Origin: Roseomonas aerilata DSM 19363
Lineage (GTDB): Bacteria > Pseudomonadota > Alphaproteobacteria > Acetobacterales > Acetobacteraceae
Length of the DNA: 53,464 bases
Direction of reading: 5' to 3'
Assembly: GCF_000711725.1 (NCBI RefSeq)
Contig: NZ_JONP01000029.1
Coordinates: 1 to 53,464, forward strand
Shown here one piece after another: positions 25,026 to 33,185 of this stretch. The position numbers were made by a program, and so were the translations under genes. Each line of letters starts with the position of its first letter. Position 1 is the first letter of the stretch. The notes below the pieces were generated by a model. The model saw only the letters and a program-made list of their open reading frames with translations. It had not been told where the DNA came from and did not search any database.

Positions 25026-28000
25026 GGACGGACCTGCTGCCCTCGACGCCCGATACGCCGACGGACCGCTCGCCCGATGCCAAGTGGCTCGCGGCCCTCA
25101 CGACCGAGCCCCTGGCGACCGATGGATTGGTCGAAACCCTTCGCGCCCGCTGCCCGAAGGATGGCCGGAGCTGGCTGATCTCCCGAGCCATGGTGTCGGA
25201 GGAGTCCACTGCGGCAACCCGGCTCCGCCGCGCCTTCGCGCTGCGACACGTGCTCTCCCCCGACTGGGCCGTGCTGCCGCTGCACCTGATTCCGACCCTG
25301 GACGGGCCGGTCCTCATCCAGCGCGACGACGGGGGTGGGCCACCGCCGGATGGGGCGGTGCGCGACATCGCCGGCTTCCTCCGCCTTGCGGCCAGCACGG
25401 CCCATGCGCTGGGCCAGGCCCATGCATCCGGGCTGCTCCATCGCGACCTCACGCCGGCCAGCCTGTTCGAGGGGACGGACGGCGTGGTCCGGCTGGCCGG
25501 GTTCGGCCTGACACTCGCGGAAGGTGAAGTCTTCCTGACGGGCGAGAGCGGGTTCGGCAACCCGGCCTTCACCCCGCCCGAGCGCGCGCGGCGGACCGAT
25601 CCCTCCAGCGGCGCCCGCAGCGACCTCTACGCGCTTGGCATGACCCTCTACGCGCTGCTGGCCGGTCGCCTTCCCTTCGAGGCGCAGGACCCGCTGAGCT
25701 GGATTCACGCCCACGCCGCGAGACGGCCGCCCCCGCCCGGCCGCTTCCGCACCGGAGTGCCGGCGATGCTGGACGCGATCCTGCTGAAGCTGATCGAGAA
25801 GGAGCCCGGACGGCGCTATCCCTCCGCCTCCGCGCTGGAGCGCGACTTGCGGTGCTGCCTCTCGGCCTGGGAGGAGAGGGGGGCTATCGAGCCGTTCGAG
25901 CCGGGCGAGGCGGCAGGGGACGGCGCCGTGCCCGCCGTGTCCCGCAGGGGCATCGCCTCGCGAGCCCTGCCATCGGACTCGGTTGGGATGCGATCGCAGG
26001 CAGAATGCCTGATCCTTGAAGGCCGCTTTCCGGAAGCCGCCGTGGAGATCGCGCGCCTCCGGCAGGAAGCGAAGGGAGAGGTGGAGCACCTCGCCGCGCT
26101 CCGTCTCGACATCCGGCTGCGAAGCCTGCGTTCAGACTTCGCGGGCGCAATCCGGGCAGGAGCCGAGGCGCTGCCGCTGCTCGGCATAAGGCTCCCGGCC
26201 TGCCACGGCGTTCCCGAGACCGAGGCTGCCTACAGCTGTCTGCGTGCCACGCTGGGCGCGCGAGGCCCGGCCTCACTGCCCGATCTGCCACCCATGACCG
26301 ATCCGCTCCTGCAGGAGGGGATGGACCTGCTCGCAAGCCTCGTGATTCCGGCCAACTTCGTCGATGACGCGCTGATGTTCGTGCTGCTTTGCGAGCAGGT
26401 GCGGCTCACTGTCCTGCACGGGATCGCGCCCGCTTCGGCACAGGGCATTGCCTGGTTCGGCGTCGCCCTCGCTCACCGGTTCGGCGAGTACGGGCGCGGG
26501 ATGGAGTTCGCAGAGGCGGGTATGCGCCTTGCCGAGGTTTCGGGAAGCGCCGAGATACGAAGCGCCACGCTTGTCGCCCTGGACCAGGTAAGCGCCTGGA
26601 GCCGCCCGTTCGACTTCGCCCTCGGCTGCGCCCGTGCCGCCCTGGCCGAGAGCAGGGACAGCGGCGACAGCGCCATGGCCTGCTACGCCTGCAACCACAT
26701 CGTCTCCGACCTCATCGTGATGGGCGTGCCTCTCATCCGGGTGGAGGAGGAGATCGCGCGCGGGCTCGCCTTCGCGCGGCAGGTCCATTTCGCGGATGTG
26801 GAAGCCATCCTCGGCGTGCAGCATGCCTTCGTGGGCGCGCTCCGCGGGACCGGGGCGTTGCCGGCCGAGCCGCCTCGGAGTGCAATGACGCCGCTCCTCT
26901 GCTGGTACTGGATGTTCCGCGGCATTCTTGCCTTCACGGAGGACGATCCGGACGGGGCGGAGGAGTGCCTGGACCGTGCGCGGGCGCTCGCCTGGTCCAC
27001 GCCGGCGCATATCCACGTGATGTGCATCCACTTCTTTGCCGGCTTGATCCGCGCGGCTCGGGACGATGCGGCGGGGCTCGCGCCTCACCTTGCTAAGATG
27101 CGCGGTTGGGCCGGGCTCAGCCCAGGGAACTTCCGTGACAAGGCACTTCTGCTGGAGGCGGAGTCGGCGCGGCTTGAGGGCGCCACGCTGCGCGCCCTCT
27201 CCCTGTACGAGGAGGCCGTCGCGGCCGCCACGGCTGCGGACAGGCCGCAGGTGCGTGCCATCGCGCATGAACGGGCCGCCGCATGCTACGCCGCGCACGG
27301 CCTGGAAGGCGCGGCCCGCCACCATCTTCGCGGCGCCCATTCCCAGTACGAAGCCTGGGGCGCGGTGCAACGGATGGCAAGGCTCTCGGCCCGGCACTCC
27401 TTTTTGCCAGCCCCCGCCCGGGCCGCACGGCGCGACGGCCCGCAGAGCCATGACGGGCTGGATCTCGGCGCCGCCATGGCGGCCGTGCAGAGCCTCTCGG
27501 GTGAGATCGACACGGATCGCCTCGTCGAGCGCCTGCTCGGACAGGCGATGGCGGTGGCGGGCGCAAGCCGCGCCGCCCTGGTCATGATCGATGAGGGCCG
27601 CACGGTGCTGGAAGCGCTCGGCAACGTGGATGACGGTCCGCCCGGCAGTGGTGACATCTCCGTTCGCTTCGCCCGCACCAGCCCCTCCGTGAGCGACCTT
27701 CCGCTCTCCATTCTTTACGGGGTAATCCAGCGCCGCATCGCGGTTTCCATTCCTGATCTGCGCGGACCGCACGAACACGCCTTCGACGGCTACTTCGCCA
27801 TCCACCCCGCCCGCTCCCTCCTGGCGCTACCGCTGATCAAGCAGGGCTCGCTCATCGGCGTGCTGCACCTGGAGAACGAGGTTGCCGCCCATGCCTTTGA
27901 CGGATCCCGCCAAGTGCTGCTGGAGATCATCGCCAGCCAAGCGGCCATCTCGCTGGAGAATGCCCGCCTCTACGCCGCGCTACGGACGAGCGAGGCCTTT

Positions 28001-29077
28001 CTTACCCTCAGTCAGCGCATCAGCCGCTCCGGCAGCTTCCGCTGGAACCGCGCGAGAGACGAGCACAGCTGGTCCGAGGGGCTGTTCCACCTCTGGGGCG
28101 CGGCCCCCTCGGGCAACCCGCTGTCGCTCGACGAGATGCGAACGCGCACGCACCCCGAGGACAGAGCGCGCCTCGAGGCAGTGATGATGCAGCCCTGGGG
28201 TGGTGGGGTAACCGGTCCACACGCGTTCCGCATTCTCGACCCTGCTGCGGACGGCGCGGCGCGGCATGTGGAGCTTATGATCGGATCGGCGGAGCCGGAG
28301 GTTTTCGTCGGTGTCCTCGCTGACGTGACAGAGCGCCGCGCAACTGAGGCGGCCCTGCGCCGCGCCCGGACAGAGCTGGCCCAGGCGGCCCAGGCGGCCA
28401 CCATGGGGGAGCTTGCCGCATCGATCGCGCACGAGATCAACCAGCCTCTCTCGACCATCGTCGCGCAAGCCGGGGCCGTGGGGCGCTGGCTGAGCCGCCC
28501 GGCGCCCGAGATCGGGGAGGCCATGGCCGGGCTGGCCGACATCCTCCATGACGGGCAGCGGGCGAGCGACATAGTCCGCTCGCTGCGCGCGCTCGCCCGC
28601 CAGGCCGCGCCGGAGCGCCGCCAGGTCGCGGTGGACGCGTTGGTCCGAAGGGTGGCCGGCCTCGTCTCGGCTGAGATTGAGCTGAAGGGTGTGGCGCTCG
28701 AGCAGGTGCTAGGTGCGCCGGATGCCAGCGTCCTCGCCGATCCTGTCCAGTTGGAGCAGGTTTTCCTCAACCTCATCCTTAACGCCGCGGAAGCGATCGA
28801 GGCCAGACCCGGCCTCCCGCGCCGCATCGTCATTGCCTCCAGCCACCACGCTGCGGCCGGCGCGGTCGAGTTCACGGTCGAGGATACCGGGCCGGGAATC
28901 GCCGCTGCCGACCTCGCCAGGATCTTCGATCCCTTTTTCACGACGAAGTCCACCGGCCTGGGTATGGGGCTTCCCATTTGCCGATCCATCATGGAGGCGC
29001 ATGACGGGTGGCTGGAATGCGTCGCAACGGGTCCTTCCGGAAGCCGCTTCCTGATCCGCCTGCCCGCTTCGGCGTGA
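25022..29077 (+). CDS. Pseudokinase-TPR-GAF-PAS-histidine kinase
   Basis: A 1351-residue sensor kinase. Residues about 25-285 are a Ser/Thr-kinase-like domain: HRDLTPAS (140-147), SDLYALGMTLYALLAGRLPF (200-219). The catalytic Asp142 is kept, but the Lys of HRDLKPxN is Thr144, the Asn is Ser147, and DFG reads GFG (160-162), so it is probably a pseudokinase. Residues about 320-800 are helical TPR-like repeats; about 815-985 a GAF; about 1000-1105 a PAS ending DVTERR; about 1115-1350 a histidine kinase with His1137 in IAHEINQPL, NLILNAAEA and DTGPGIAAAD. The family normally has an AAA/P-loop module between kinase and TPR; I see no Walker motif. Coupled to the receiver upstream. Confidence 0.9.
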   Translation: MRTDLLPSTPDTPTDRSPDAKWLAALTTEPLATDGLVETLRARCPKDGRSWLISRAMVSEESTAATRLRRAFALRHVLSPDWAVLPLHLIPTLDGPVLIQRDDGGGPPPDGAVRDIAGFLRLAASTAHALGQAHASGLLHRDLTPASLFEGTDGVVRLAGFGLTLAEGEVFLTGESGFGNPAFTPPERARRTDPSSGARSDLYALGMTLYALLAGRLPFEAQDPLSWIHAHAARRPPPPGRFRTGVPAMLDAILLKLIEKEPGRRYPSASALERDLRCCLSAWEERGAIEPFEPGEAAGDGAVPAVSRRGIASRALPSDSVGMRSQAECLILEGRFPEAAVEIARLRQEAKGEVEHLAALRLDIRLRSLRSDFAGAIRAGAEALPLLGIRLPACHGVPETEAAYSCLRATLGARGPASLPDLPPMTDPLLQEGMDLLASLVIPANFVDDALMFVLLCEQVRLTVLHGIAPASAQGIAWFGVALAHRFGEYGRGMEFAEAGMRLAEVSGSAEIRSATLVALDQVSAWSRPFDFALGCARAALAESRDSGDSAMACYACNHIVSDLIVMGVPLIRVEEEIARGLAFARQVHFADVEAILGVQHAFVGALRGTGALPAEPPRSAMTPLLCWYWMFRGILAFTEDDPDGAEECLDRARALAWSTPAHIHVMCIHFFAGLIRAARDDAAGLAPHLAKMRGWAGLSPGNFRDKALLLEAESARLEGATLRALSLYEEAVAAATAADRPQVRAIAHERAAACYAAHGLEGAARHHLRGAHSQYEAWGAVQRMARLSARHSFLPAPARAARRDGPQSHDGLDLGAAMAAVQSLSGEIDTDRLVERLLGQAMAVAGASRAALVMIDEGRTVLEALGNVDDGPPGSGDISVRFARTSPSVSDLPLSILYGVIQRRIAVSIPDLRGPHEHAFDGYFAIHPARSLLALPLIKQGSLIGVLHLENEVAAHAFDGSRQVLLEIIASQAAISLENARLYAALRTSEAFLTLSQRISRSGSFRWNRARDEHSWSEGLFHLWGAAPSGNPLSLDEMRTRTHPEDRARLEAVMMQPWGGGVTGPHAFRILDPAADGAARHVELMIGSAEPEVFVGVLADVTERRATEAALRRARTELAQAAQAATMGELAASIAHEINQPLSTIVAQAGAVGRWLSRPAPEIGEAMAGLADILHDGQRASDIVRSLRALARQAAPERRQVAVDALVRRVAGLVSAEIELKGVALEQVLGAPDASVLADPVQLEQVFLNLILNAAEAIEARPGLPRRIVIASSHHAAAGAVEFTVEDTGPGIAAADLARIFDPFFTTKSTGLGMGLPICRSIMEAHDGWLECVATGPSGSRFLIRLPASA

Positions 29078-29221
29078 GGCGTCAGGGCGGATCCCGGCGG
29101 GATCGGACAAGACCGACAAGCGCGATGGCCGCAGCCTCCGCGCCGGCCGTGCCCGTGCGCGGGGCCGGTCGGGATCCGCCCATCTTCAGCCTCCCCCGTT
29201 CCCCCGGGCTGAGGCGGCTCC

Positions 29222-29255
29222 TGCCCCCGCCCTGTCCCCCATTGGGGCGGGGGCA
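29222..29255 (+). terminator. GC-rich hairpin after the sensor kinase
   Basis: TGCCCCCGCCC (29222-29232) pairs perfectly with GGGCGGGGGCA (29245-29255), an 11-bp stem with a 12-base loop, about 145 bases after the kinase stop. No T-tract. It could block transcription from both sides. The remaining bases between 29078 and 29400 show no gene. Confidence 0.45.
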
Positions 29256-29400
29256 CTACGCTGTCAGGCATGTCCAGGAAAGTGAGGTAGGCCGCTCCCG
29301 TGAGAACCGTCGGGAGCGGGCGACGACTGAAGGACGGTCCCATTCCGGTCCTGGCGGAACAAGAACTCGGCTGGCCTGCGCTCCACCCTGCGGAGCCCCG

Positions 29401-29691
29401 ACCCGGATCCATCAGGGCGGCGGCGCGGACGAGGTCTGCGAAGCTGCGGACGCCCATCTTGCGCATGATTTAAAAGCGGTTCCCCTTAACGGTCGGCTCC
29501 GAGACGTCCAGCCAACCGGCAATCTGCTTGTTCATCAAGCCATCGACCATGAGCGACATCACTTCGCGCTCGCGCGCCGAAAGGTCATTATCGGCCTGCC
29601 GCACCGCGGCCAGCCTCCGGCGCTCCTGTAGCCCTGCGGCGTCGGCAGTGATGGCGGCTTGGATCGCAGGACCTGGGGGCCGGCCGCCCAT
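29401..29691 (-). pseudogene. FixJ/LuxR-type response regulator remnant with in-frame stop
   Basis: The minus strand encodes the linker and helix-turn-helix of a FixJ-like regulator: LSAREREVMSLMVDGLMNKQIAGWLDVSEPTVKGNRF, then TAA (29470-29472), then IMRKMGVRSFADLVRAAAL in the same frame. In the intact regulator 14411-15064 the equivalent stretch reads TVKLHRASVMRKMDVRTLADLVRAAEL, so the stop replaces one codon inside the DNA-binding domain. The receiver domain is missing upstream. It probably was the output regulator of the neighbouring kinase system. (Longest quoted stretches are shown in parts of the protein; the break falls at the recognition-helix end.). Confidence 0.75.
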
Positions 29692-29706
29692 CGTCTCCCG
29701 GTTCCC

Positions 29707-29722
29707 CTATACGAAGGTATAG
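29707..29722. promoter_or_regulatory. Palindrome CTATAC-GAAG-GTATAG
   Basis: A perfect 6+6 inverted repeat with a four-base spacer lies between the broken regulator and the AraC gene. GGTATAGCT at its right edge is repeated upstream of the receiver-kinase operon. It could be a regulator site or contain a -10 element. Confidence 0.4.
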
Positions 29723-29831
29723 CTTCCACGGGCCGAACAGCTTACCGGCCCGAACCTGTGCTGAATGGCGATCGCCCCGCTGCTCCCTCACTCTCCCGTC
29801 AGCAGAAACCGACGGACAACGGAGCAGATCG

Positions 29832-30380
29832 ATGATCTCTAGCCAGCATGCCATCAGGGCTGGTGGTCATGAGGACTCCCGGAGGCGAGGTGAGGCGGGG
29901 GCGATCCACCGCCTCCTACGGGATGCGCTCGACCTGCTCGACAGCGACCGTGGCGCGGCAGCGGTCAACTTGGCCCGCGCCACACAACTGATGGACGCGG
30001 TGCGGCCGGGCAACGCCGACCGGAATGCCATCCCGGGCGGGCTGGCACGGTGGCAGATTGTCAGCACCGTCCGCTACGTCGAGGCTAATCTCGAGCGCCA
30101 GATCCTGCACAAGCACCTCGCCGCCCAGGTCAGGCTGAGCTGCGGCTATTTCGGCCGCGCCTTCAAGCAGAGCTTCGGCAAATCTCCGCATAGCTATGTG
30201 ATGGAGCGCCGCATCGAGCGGGCCAAGGCCCTGATGCTGGAGAGCCAGGCGCCCCTGTGCGACATCGCCCTGGCATGCGGGCTCGCGGACCAGGCGCACT
30301 TCTCCCGCGTGTTCCGCCGCCTGACGGGCAGCACGCCGCTGGCCTGGCGCCGGCAGCACCAGCAAGCGCCGGCGCAGTAG
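29832..30380 (+). CDS. AraC-family transcriptional regulator
   Basis: A 182-residue AraC-type regulator. The N-terminal about 75 residues are helical without a recognisable sensor domain; the two helix-turn-helix motifs occupy about 80-172 (LAAQVRLSCGYFGRAFKQ and ICDIALACGLADQAHFSRVF-like, ending TPLAWRR). A GGAG is placed nine bases before the ATG. With no cupin or GAF sensor it probably responds through partner proteins or acts constitutively. It sits in the signalling island beside the sensor kinase operon. Its targets are unknown. Confidence 0.9.
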   Translation: MISSQHAIRAGGHEDSRRRGEAGAIHRLLRDALDLLDSDRGAAAVNLARATQLMDAVRPGNADRNAIPGGLARWQIVSTVRYVEANLERQILHKHLAAQVRLSCGYFGRAFKQSFGKSPHSYVMERRIERAKALMLESQAPLCDIALACGLADQAHFSRVFRRLTGSTPLAWRRQHQQAPAQ

Positions 30381-30850
30381 GGGGAAGGAGGAGTAGTTCT
30401 CGCCCGCGGCCGCGCGCGCATTGGCAGTGCTGGCCTCGAGCGCGCCGATACTCGCGCCCGCCTCCCGCGCCGCCGAGCTTTGCTCAACGGTCGCACCGGA
30501 GATCGTACCCTTCACTGCCCACGTCGCCTCTCCGCAGCATGGCGGGCGCAACCATCGCCGCCCAGGCGGTCGGCTCGGCGTCGAACTCGGCTAAGGCCGC
30601 GGCCGGGGCCGTTCATGAAGCACCGATGGCGCGGCTCACCCGCAAGGGGCTGAGATGCCCTTATCCGCTTCCCCATCGGATCCGCCAATGCTTTCGCGAG
30701 CGCCGCCGAGGTCGGTCCCTGCCGTGCTTCTGTGGCCCCGAAGAAGGGCTGGCTCGGCTGGCCCAGCAGGTGATCCTCGACGCTGTCCGGCACGTCTTCG
30801 AAGCGGAAGATGGGGTGGCTGCTCCAGCCGAGCGCGGAGATAGGAGGTCA
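30381..30850. other. Degenerate non-coding stretch
   Basis: No intact gene. The minus strand between about 30530 and 30800 has an open frame that continues the direction of the cytochrome relic (VPDSVEDHLLGQPSQPFFG), but I cannot match it to a cytochrome or another family. The part at 30400-30520 is Ala/Ser/Glu-rich in translation and vaguely like a chemoreceptor coiled coil, too weak to call. Confidence 0.4.
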
Positions 30851-31233
30851 GCGCCTCGACCCTCCAGCTTGCGGCGCGGGGTAGAGATGGCGCCCGTCGC
30901 GCGACACGCCTTCCCGCACCGCTCGCCGGAAGGCTTCGGGCAACCACCGCCCGAAACCCGCCGGCTCGTCGGGCGTGATGATGGTGGCGTCGAGCGTTCC
31001 GAAAGGCGTCGCGAGCGCCCGGCCCGGGGCAGTTTGGCAGACGATGCAGTCTCCGATCCCAGCCAGCACCGCCCCACGCTCAACAAGCCCCGCCTGGAAG
31101 CCATCTGAGGCTGGACGGGGGCGATCTCCGGCGGAAGGATGATGGTTGCCGCCGCCATCGCTACAACGCCGCAGGCCAACCTGGCGAGGGGGCGGTCGGG
31201 TAGCTTGCGTGGGTGCCACGAAATTTGGACCAT
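30851..31233 (-). pseudogene. Cytochrome c (dehydrogenase subunit type) pseudogene
   Basis: Two minus-strand frames together resemble the start of a membrane-anchored cytochrome c subunit of an alcohol/aldehyde dehydrogenase. The first gives a hydrophobic leader and VAMAAATIILPPEIAPVQP. After a frameshift near 31100 the second gives LVERGAVLAGIGDCIVCQTA, ATPFGTLDATIITPDEPAG and REGVSRDGRHLYPA, then a stop. The heme motif reads CIVCQ instead of CxxCH, so the axial histidine is lost. The first of what should be two or three heme domains is all that remains. Clearly dead. Confidence 0.75.
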
Positions 31234-31343
31234 TCACGCGGGTCGCCGCCGCCCGGTAGCGTCTTTCAGCAGCCCCCACCGCAGGCACCTTCCCCCGCGC
31301 GGAGAGAGACGATGAACGAGCGTAGTATCCACCAGGTCCGCCG

Positions 31344-32816
31344 ATGACGCAGGTGTTCTCGCTTTGGCCGGCACCGGATGCGCAGGATGCGCCGCAGAGT
31401 TCTGCTGGCCCGCTTCCGCGCTGGGCCCGTCGGGTCAGCCGAAGCGAACGGCTGGCGCTGCTGCTATCGGCCGCCGGGCCAGCATCGATCCCGCTCCTGC
31501 TCGCTTTGGGTGGGGGTGCCGCGGCTGCCGTCGCCATCCTGCAAGACACGGCATGGGCGGGGCCGGTCGCCGCCCTTCTCGCCGCCAGCGCCCTGTTCAC
31601 AGGAGGACGGCTCCTCGCGCGCCTACTGAAGGCCGAGGCGGACTACGTAACGCTGTTCGAGCGCGGAGGTGTCTCTCTTTGGCGCGAGGACTGGTCGTCC
31701 GTGGCTCAGGCGATCCTGTCTCTGCGACAGGCCGGCATCCACGACATGCAGGCCTATTTTGCTGCCCATCCCGACCAGGCGCGTCAGCTGCGCCGGCAAG
31801 TGCAGATCAAGGATGTGAACCGCTTCACCGCGACGATGATGGGCGCCCCAGGCAAGGAGGCATTCATCGGCCCGCTGGACCGCATCCTGCCGGATACGGA
31901 CCAGACCTTCATGCAGTGGCTCGTCGCAATCTCCAACGGCGAAGCTCTTTACCGCTCGGAGGCGCACATCACCCGACCCGACGGCAGCGACCTCGAATGC
32001 CTCTTTGCGGCTGACCTGCCCGACACGATGGAGGGGTTCCGCGACATCGTCGTTACCGCGGTCGACGTCACCGCCTACAAGGTGACCCAGGCGCGGCTGC
32101 TGCAGGCCGAGGCGGAGATCGCGCGCAGCGCCCGCGTCACCACTGCCGGCACGCTTACCGCCTTGATTGCGCACGAGGTAAACTCGCCGCTCGCGGCTAT
32201 AGTCGGCCATGCGGAGGCGTGCCGCAGATGGTTGGCTCGCCCCGATCCGGACCTTGCTGAGGCGCGCGAGGCGCTGGACCACGTGGTGCGCGATTCCATC
32301 CGCGCGCGAGAGGTGGTGACCCGCCTCCGCTCCTTCATCGGCAACGCCGTCCGTCGCGCCGAGCCCGTCGATCTTGCGCGCCTCACGAGGGAGGCGATCC
32401 TCCTGGTCGAGCGCGATCTACGCTCAAGTGGCGCATCCGTTCACTTCGACACGGGAGGAGATCTGCCCCTGGTGATGGCAGATCCCGTCCAGATCCAGCA
32501 GGTTCTGGTCAACCTGATGCTGAACGGTGCGCAGGCCATGGCCGGCCAGCCCGGGCCGCACGACCTGATCGTTCGCCTGTCCCGAACGAATGACGGCGTA
32601 TCTGTGGAAGTGCGGGATCGTGGCCCCGGCATCGACGCAGATGGCCTCTCGCGCATCTTCGAACCCTTCTTCTCGACCAAGGCGGACGGTATGGGGATGG
32701 GCCTTGCCATTTGCCGGAATTGCGTGGAGGCGCATGGTGGCCGCCTCTGGGCGGAAAGCACGCCCGGCGAGGGTGCGGTTTTCCACTTCACCTTGCCAGC
32801 TGTCGGTGAGCCGTGA
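31344..32816 (+). CDS. Membrane-anchored PAS-type sensor histidine kinase
   Basis: A 490-residue histidine kinase. Two hydrophobic helices are at about 42-66 and 70-88 with almost no loop, so sensing is probably cytoplasmic or in the membrane. A PAS-like region runs from about 100 to 245, ending VVTAVDVTAYK. The kinase core follows: H-box AHEVNSPLAAIVGH with His277, N-box QVLVNLMLNGAQAM, DRGPGIDADGL and FFSTKADGMGMGLAIC. The layout resembles FixL/HWE-neighbour kinases of the HisKA group. No response regulator lies adjacent; the FixJ-type protein 14411-15064 or the broken regulator 29401-29691 could have been the partner. Confidence 0.92.
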   Translation: MTQVFSLWPAPDAQDAPQSSAGPLPRWARRVSRSERLALLLSAAGPASIPLLLALGGGAAAAVAILQDTAWAGPVAALLAASALFTGGRLLARLLKAEADYVTLFERGGVSLWREDWSSVAQAILSLRQAGIHDMQAYFAAHPDQARQLRRQVQIKDVNRFTATMMGAPGKEAFIGPLDRILPDTDQTFMQWLVAISNGEALYRSEAHITRPDGSDLECLFAADLPDTMEGFRDIVVTAVDVTAYKVTQARLLQAEAEIARSARVTTAGTLTALIAHEVNSPLAAIVGHAEACRRWLARPDPDLAEAREALDHVVRDSIRAREVVTRLRSFIGNAVRRAEPVDLARLTREAILLVERDLRSSGASVHFDTGGDLPLVMADPVQIQQVLVNLMLNGAQAMAGQPGPHDLIVRLSRTNDGVSVEVRDRGPGIDADGLSRIFEPFFSTKADGMGMGLAICRNCVEAHGGRLWAESTPGEGAVFHFTLPAVGEP

Positions 32817-32853
32817 AGAACGAGAGCAGATGCTCTTCCGCAGCGGGTTCTGG

Positions 32854-33160
32854 TCAGTTGTGTTGCAAAGATGAGGGACAACAGGCCGGGTTCTTGTCGA
32901 CGCCGATCGTGCACGGGTCGTCCGTGTACGGCAGGCTGGGCGCCTTGCAGAAGAACCACTTCACGGCCGCAGCGCTCCCCTTGGCTGACAGGAGGCATGG
33001 ATCCGCCGGTAGCGGCAGGTCGGCAATCAGCTCTATGGCCGCCTCCAGGACGTCGTCCTCCGGCAGGGGCAGCCTACCTCGCCGCTCGGGCAGTGTGCCC
33101 CTGGCCGATCGAGCGAGGCCGGCTGTAGGATTCCGGAGAGGACGGGCGCCGCCCTGTCAG
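32854..33160 (-). pseudogene. Cysteine-rich coding remnant without a normal start
   Basis: A minus-strand frame, open from about 33157 down to TGA at 32854-32856, has strongly coding-like codons (G or C at most third positions) but no ATG, GTG or TTG near its beginning. Its C-terminal part reads KWFFCKAPSLPYTDDPCTIG then VDKNPACCPSSLQHN, with six cysteines over about 50 residues. I do not recognise it. It may be the 3' part of a gene whose start was lost, or use a rare start. It lies between two plus-strand genes. Confidence 0.35.
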
Positions 33161-33185
33161 GAATCATCCCGAGGACGAACCGCCC

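Noticed and set aside
28012-29466. A 484-codon antisense frame under the sensor kinase
   Set aside because: It is a GC-driven shadow. Only its first about 20 codons, in frame with the broken FixJ-like gene, are meaningful.
30395-30530. Chemoreceptor-like Ala/Ser/Glu segment on the minus strand
   Set aside because: The resemblance to a methyl-accepting coiled coil is weak and short; no hairpin-tip motif is present.
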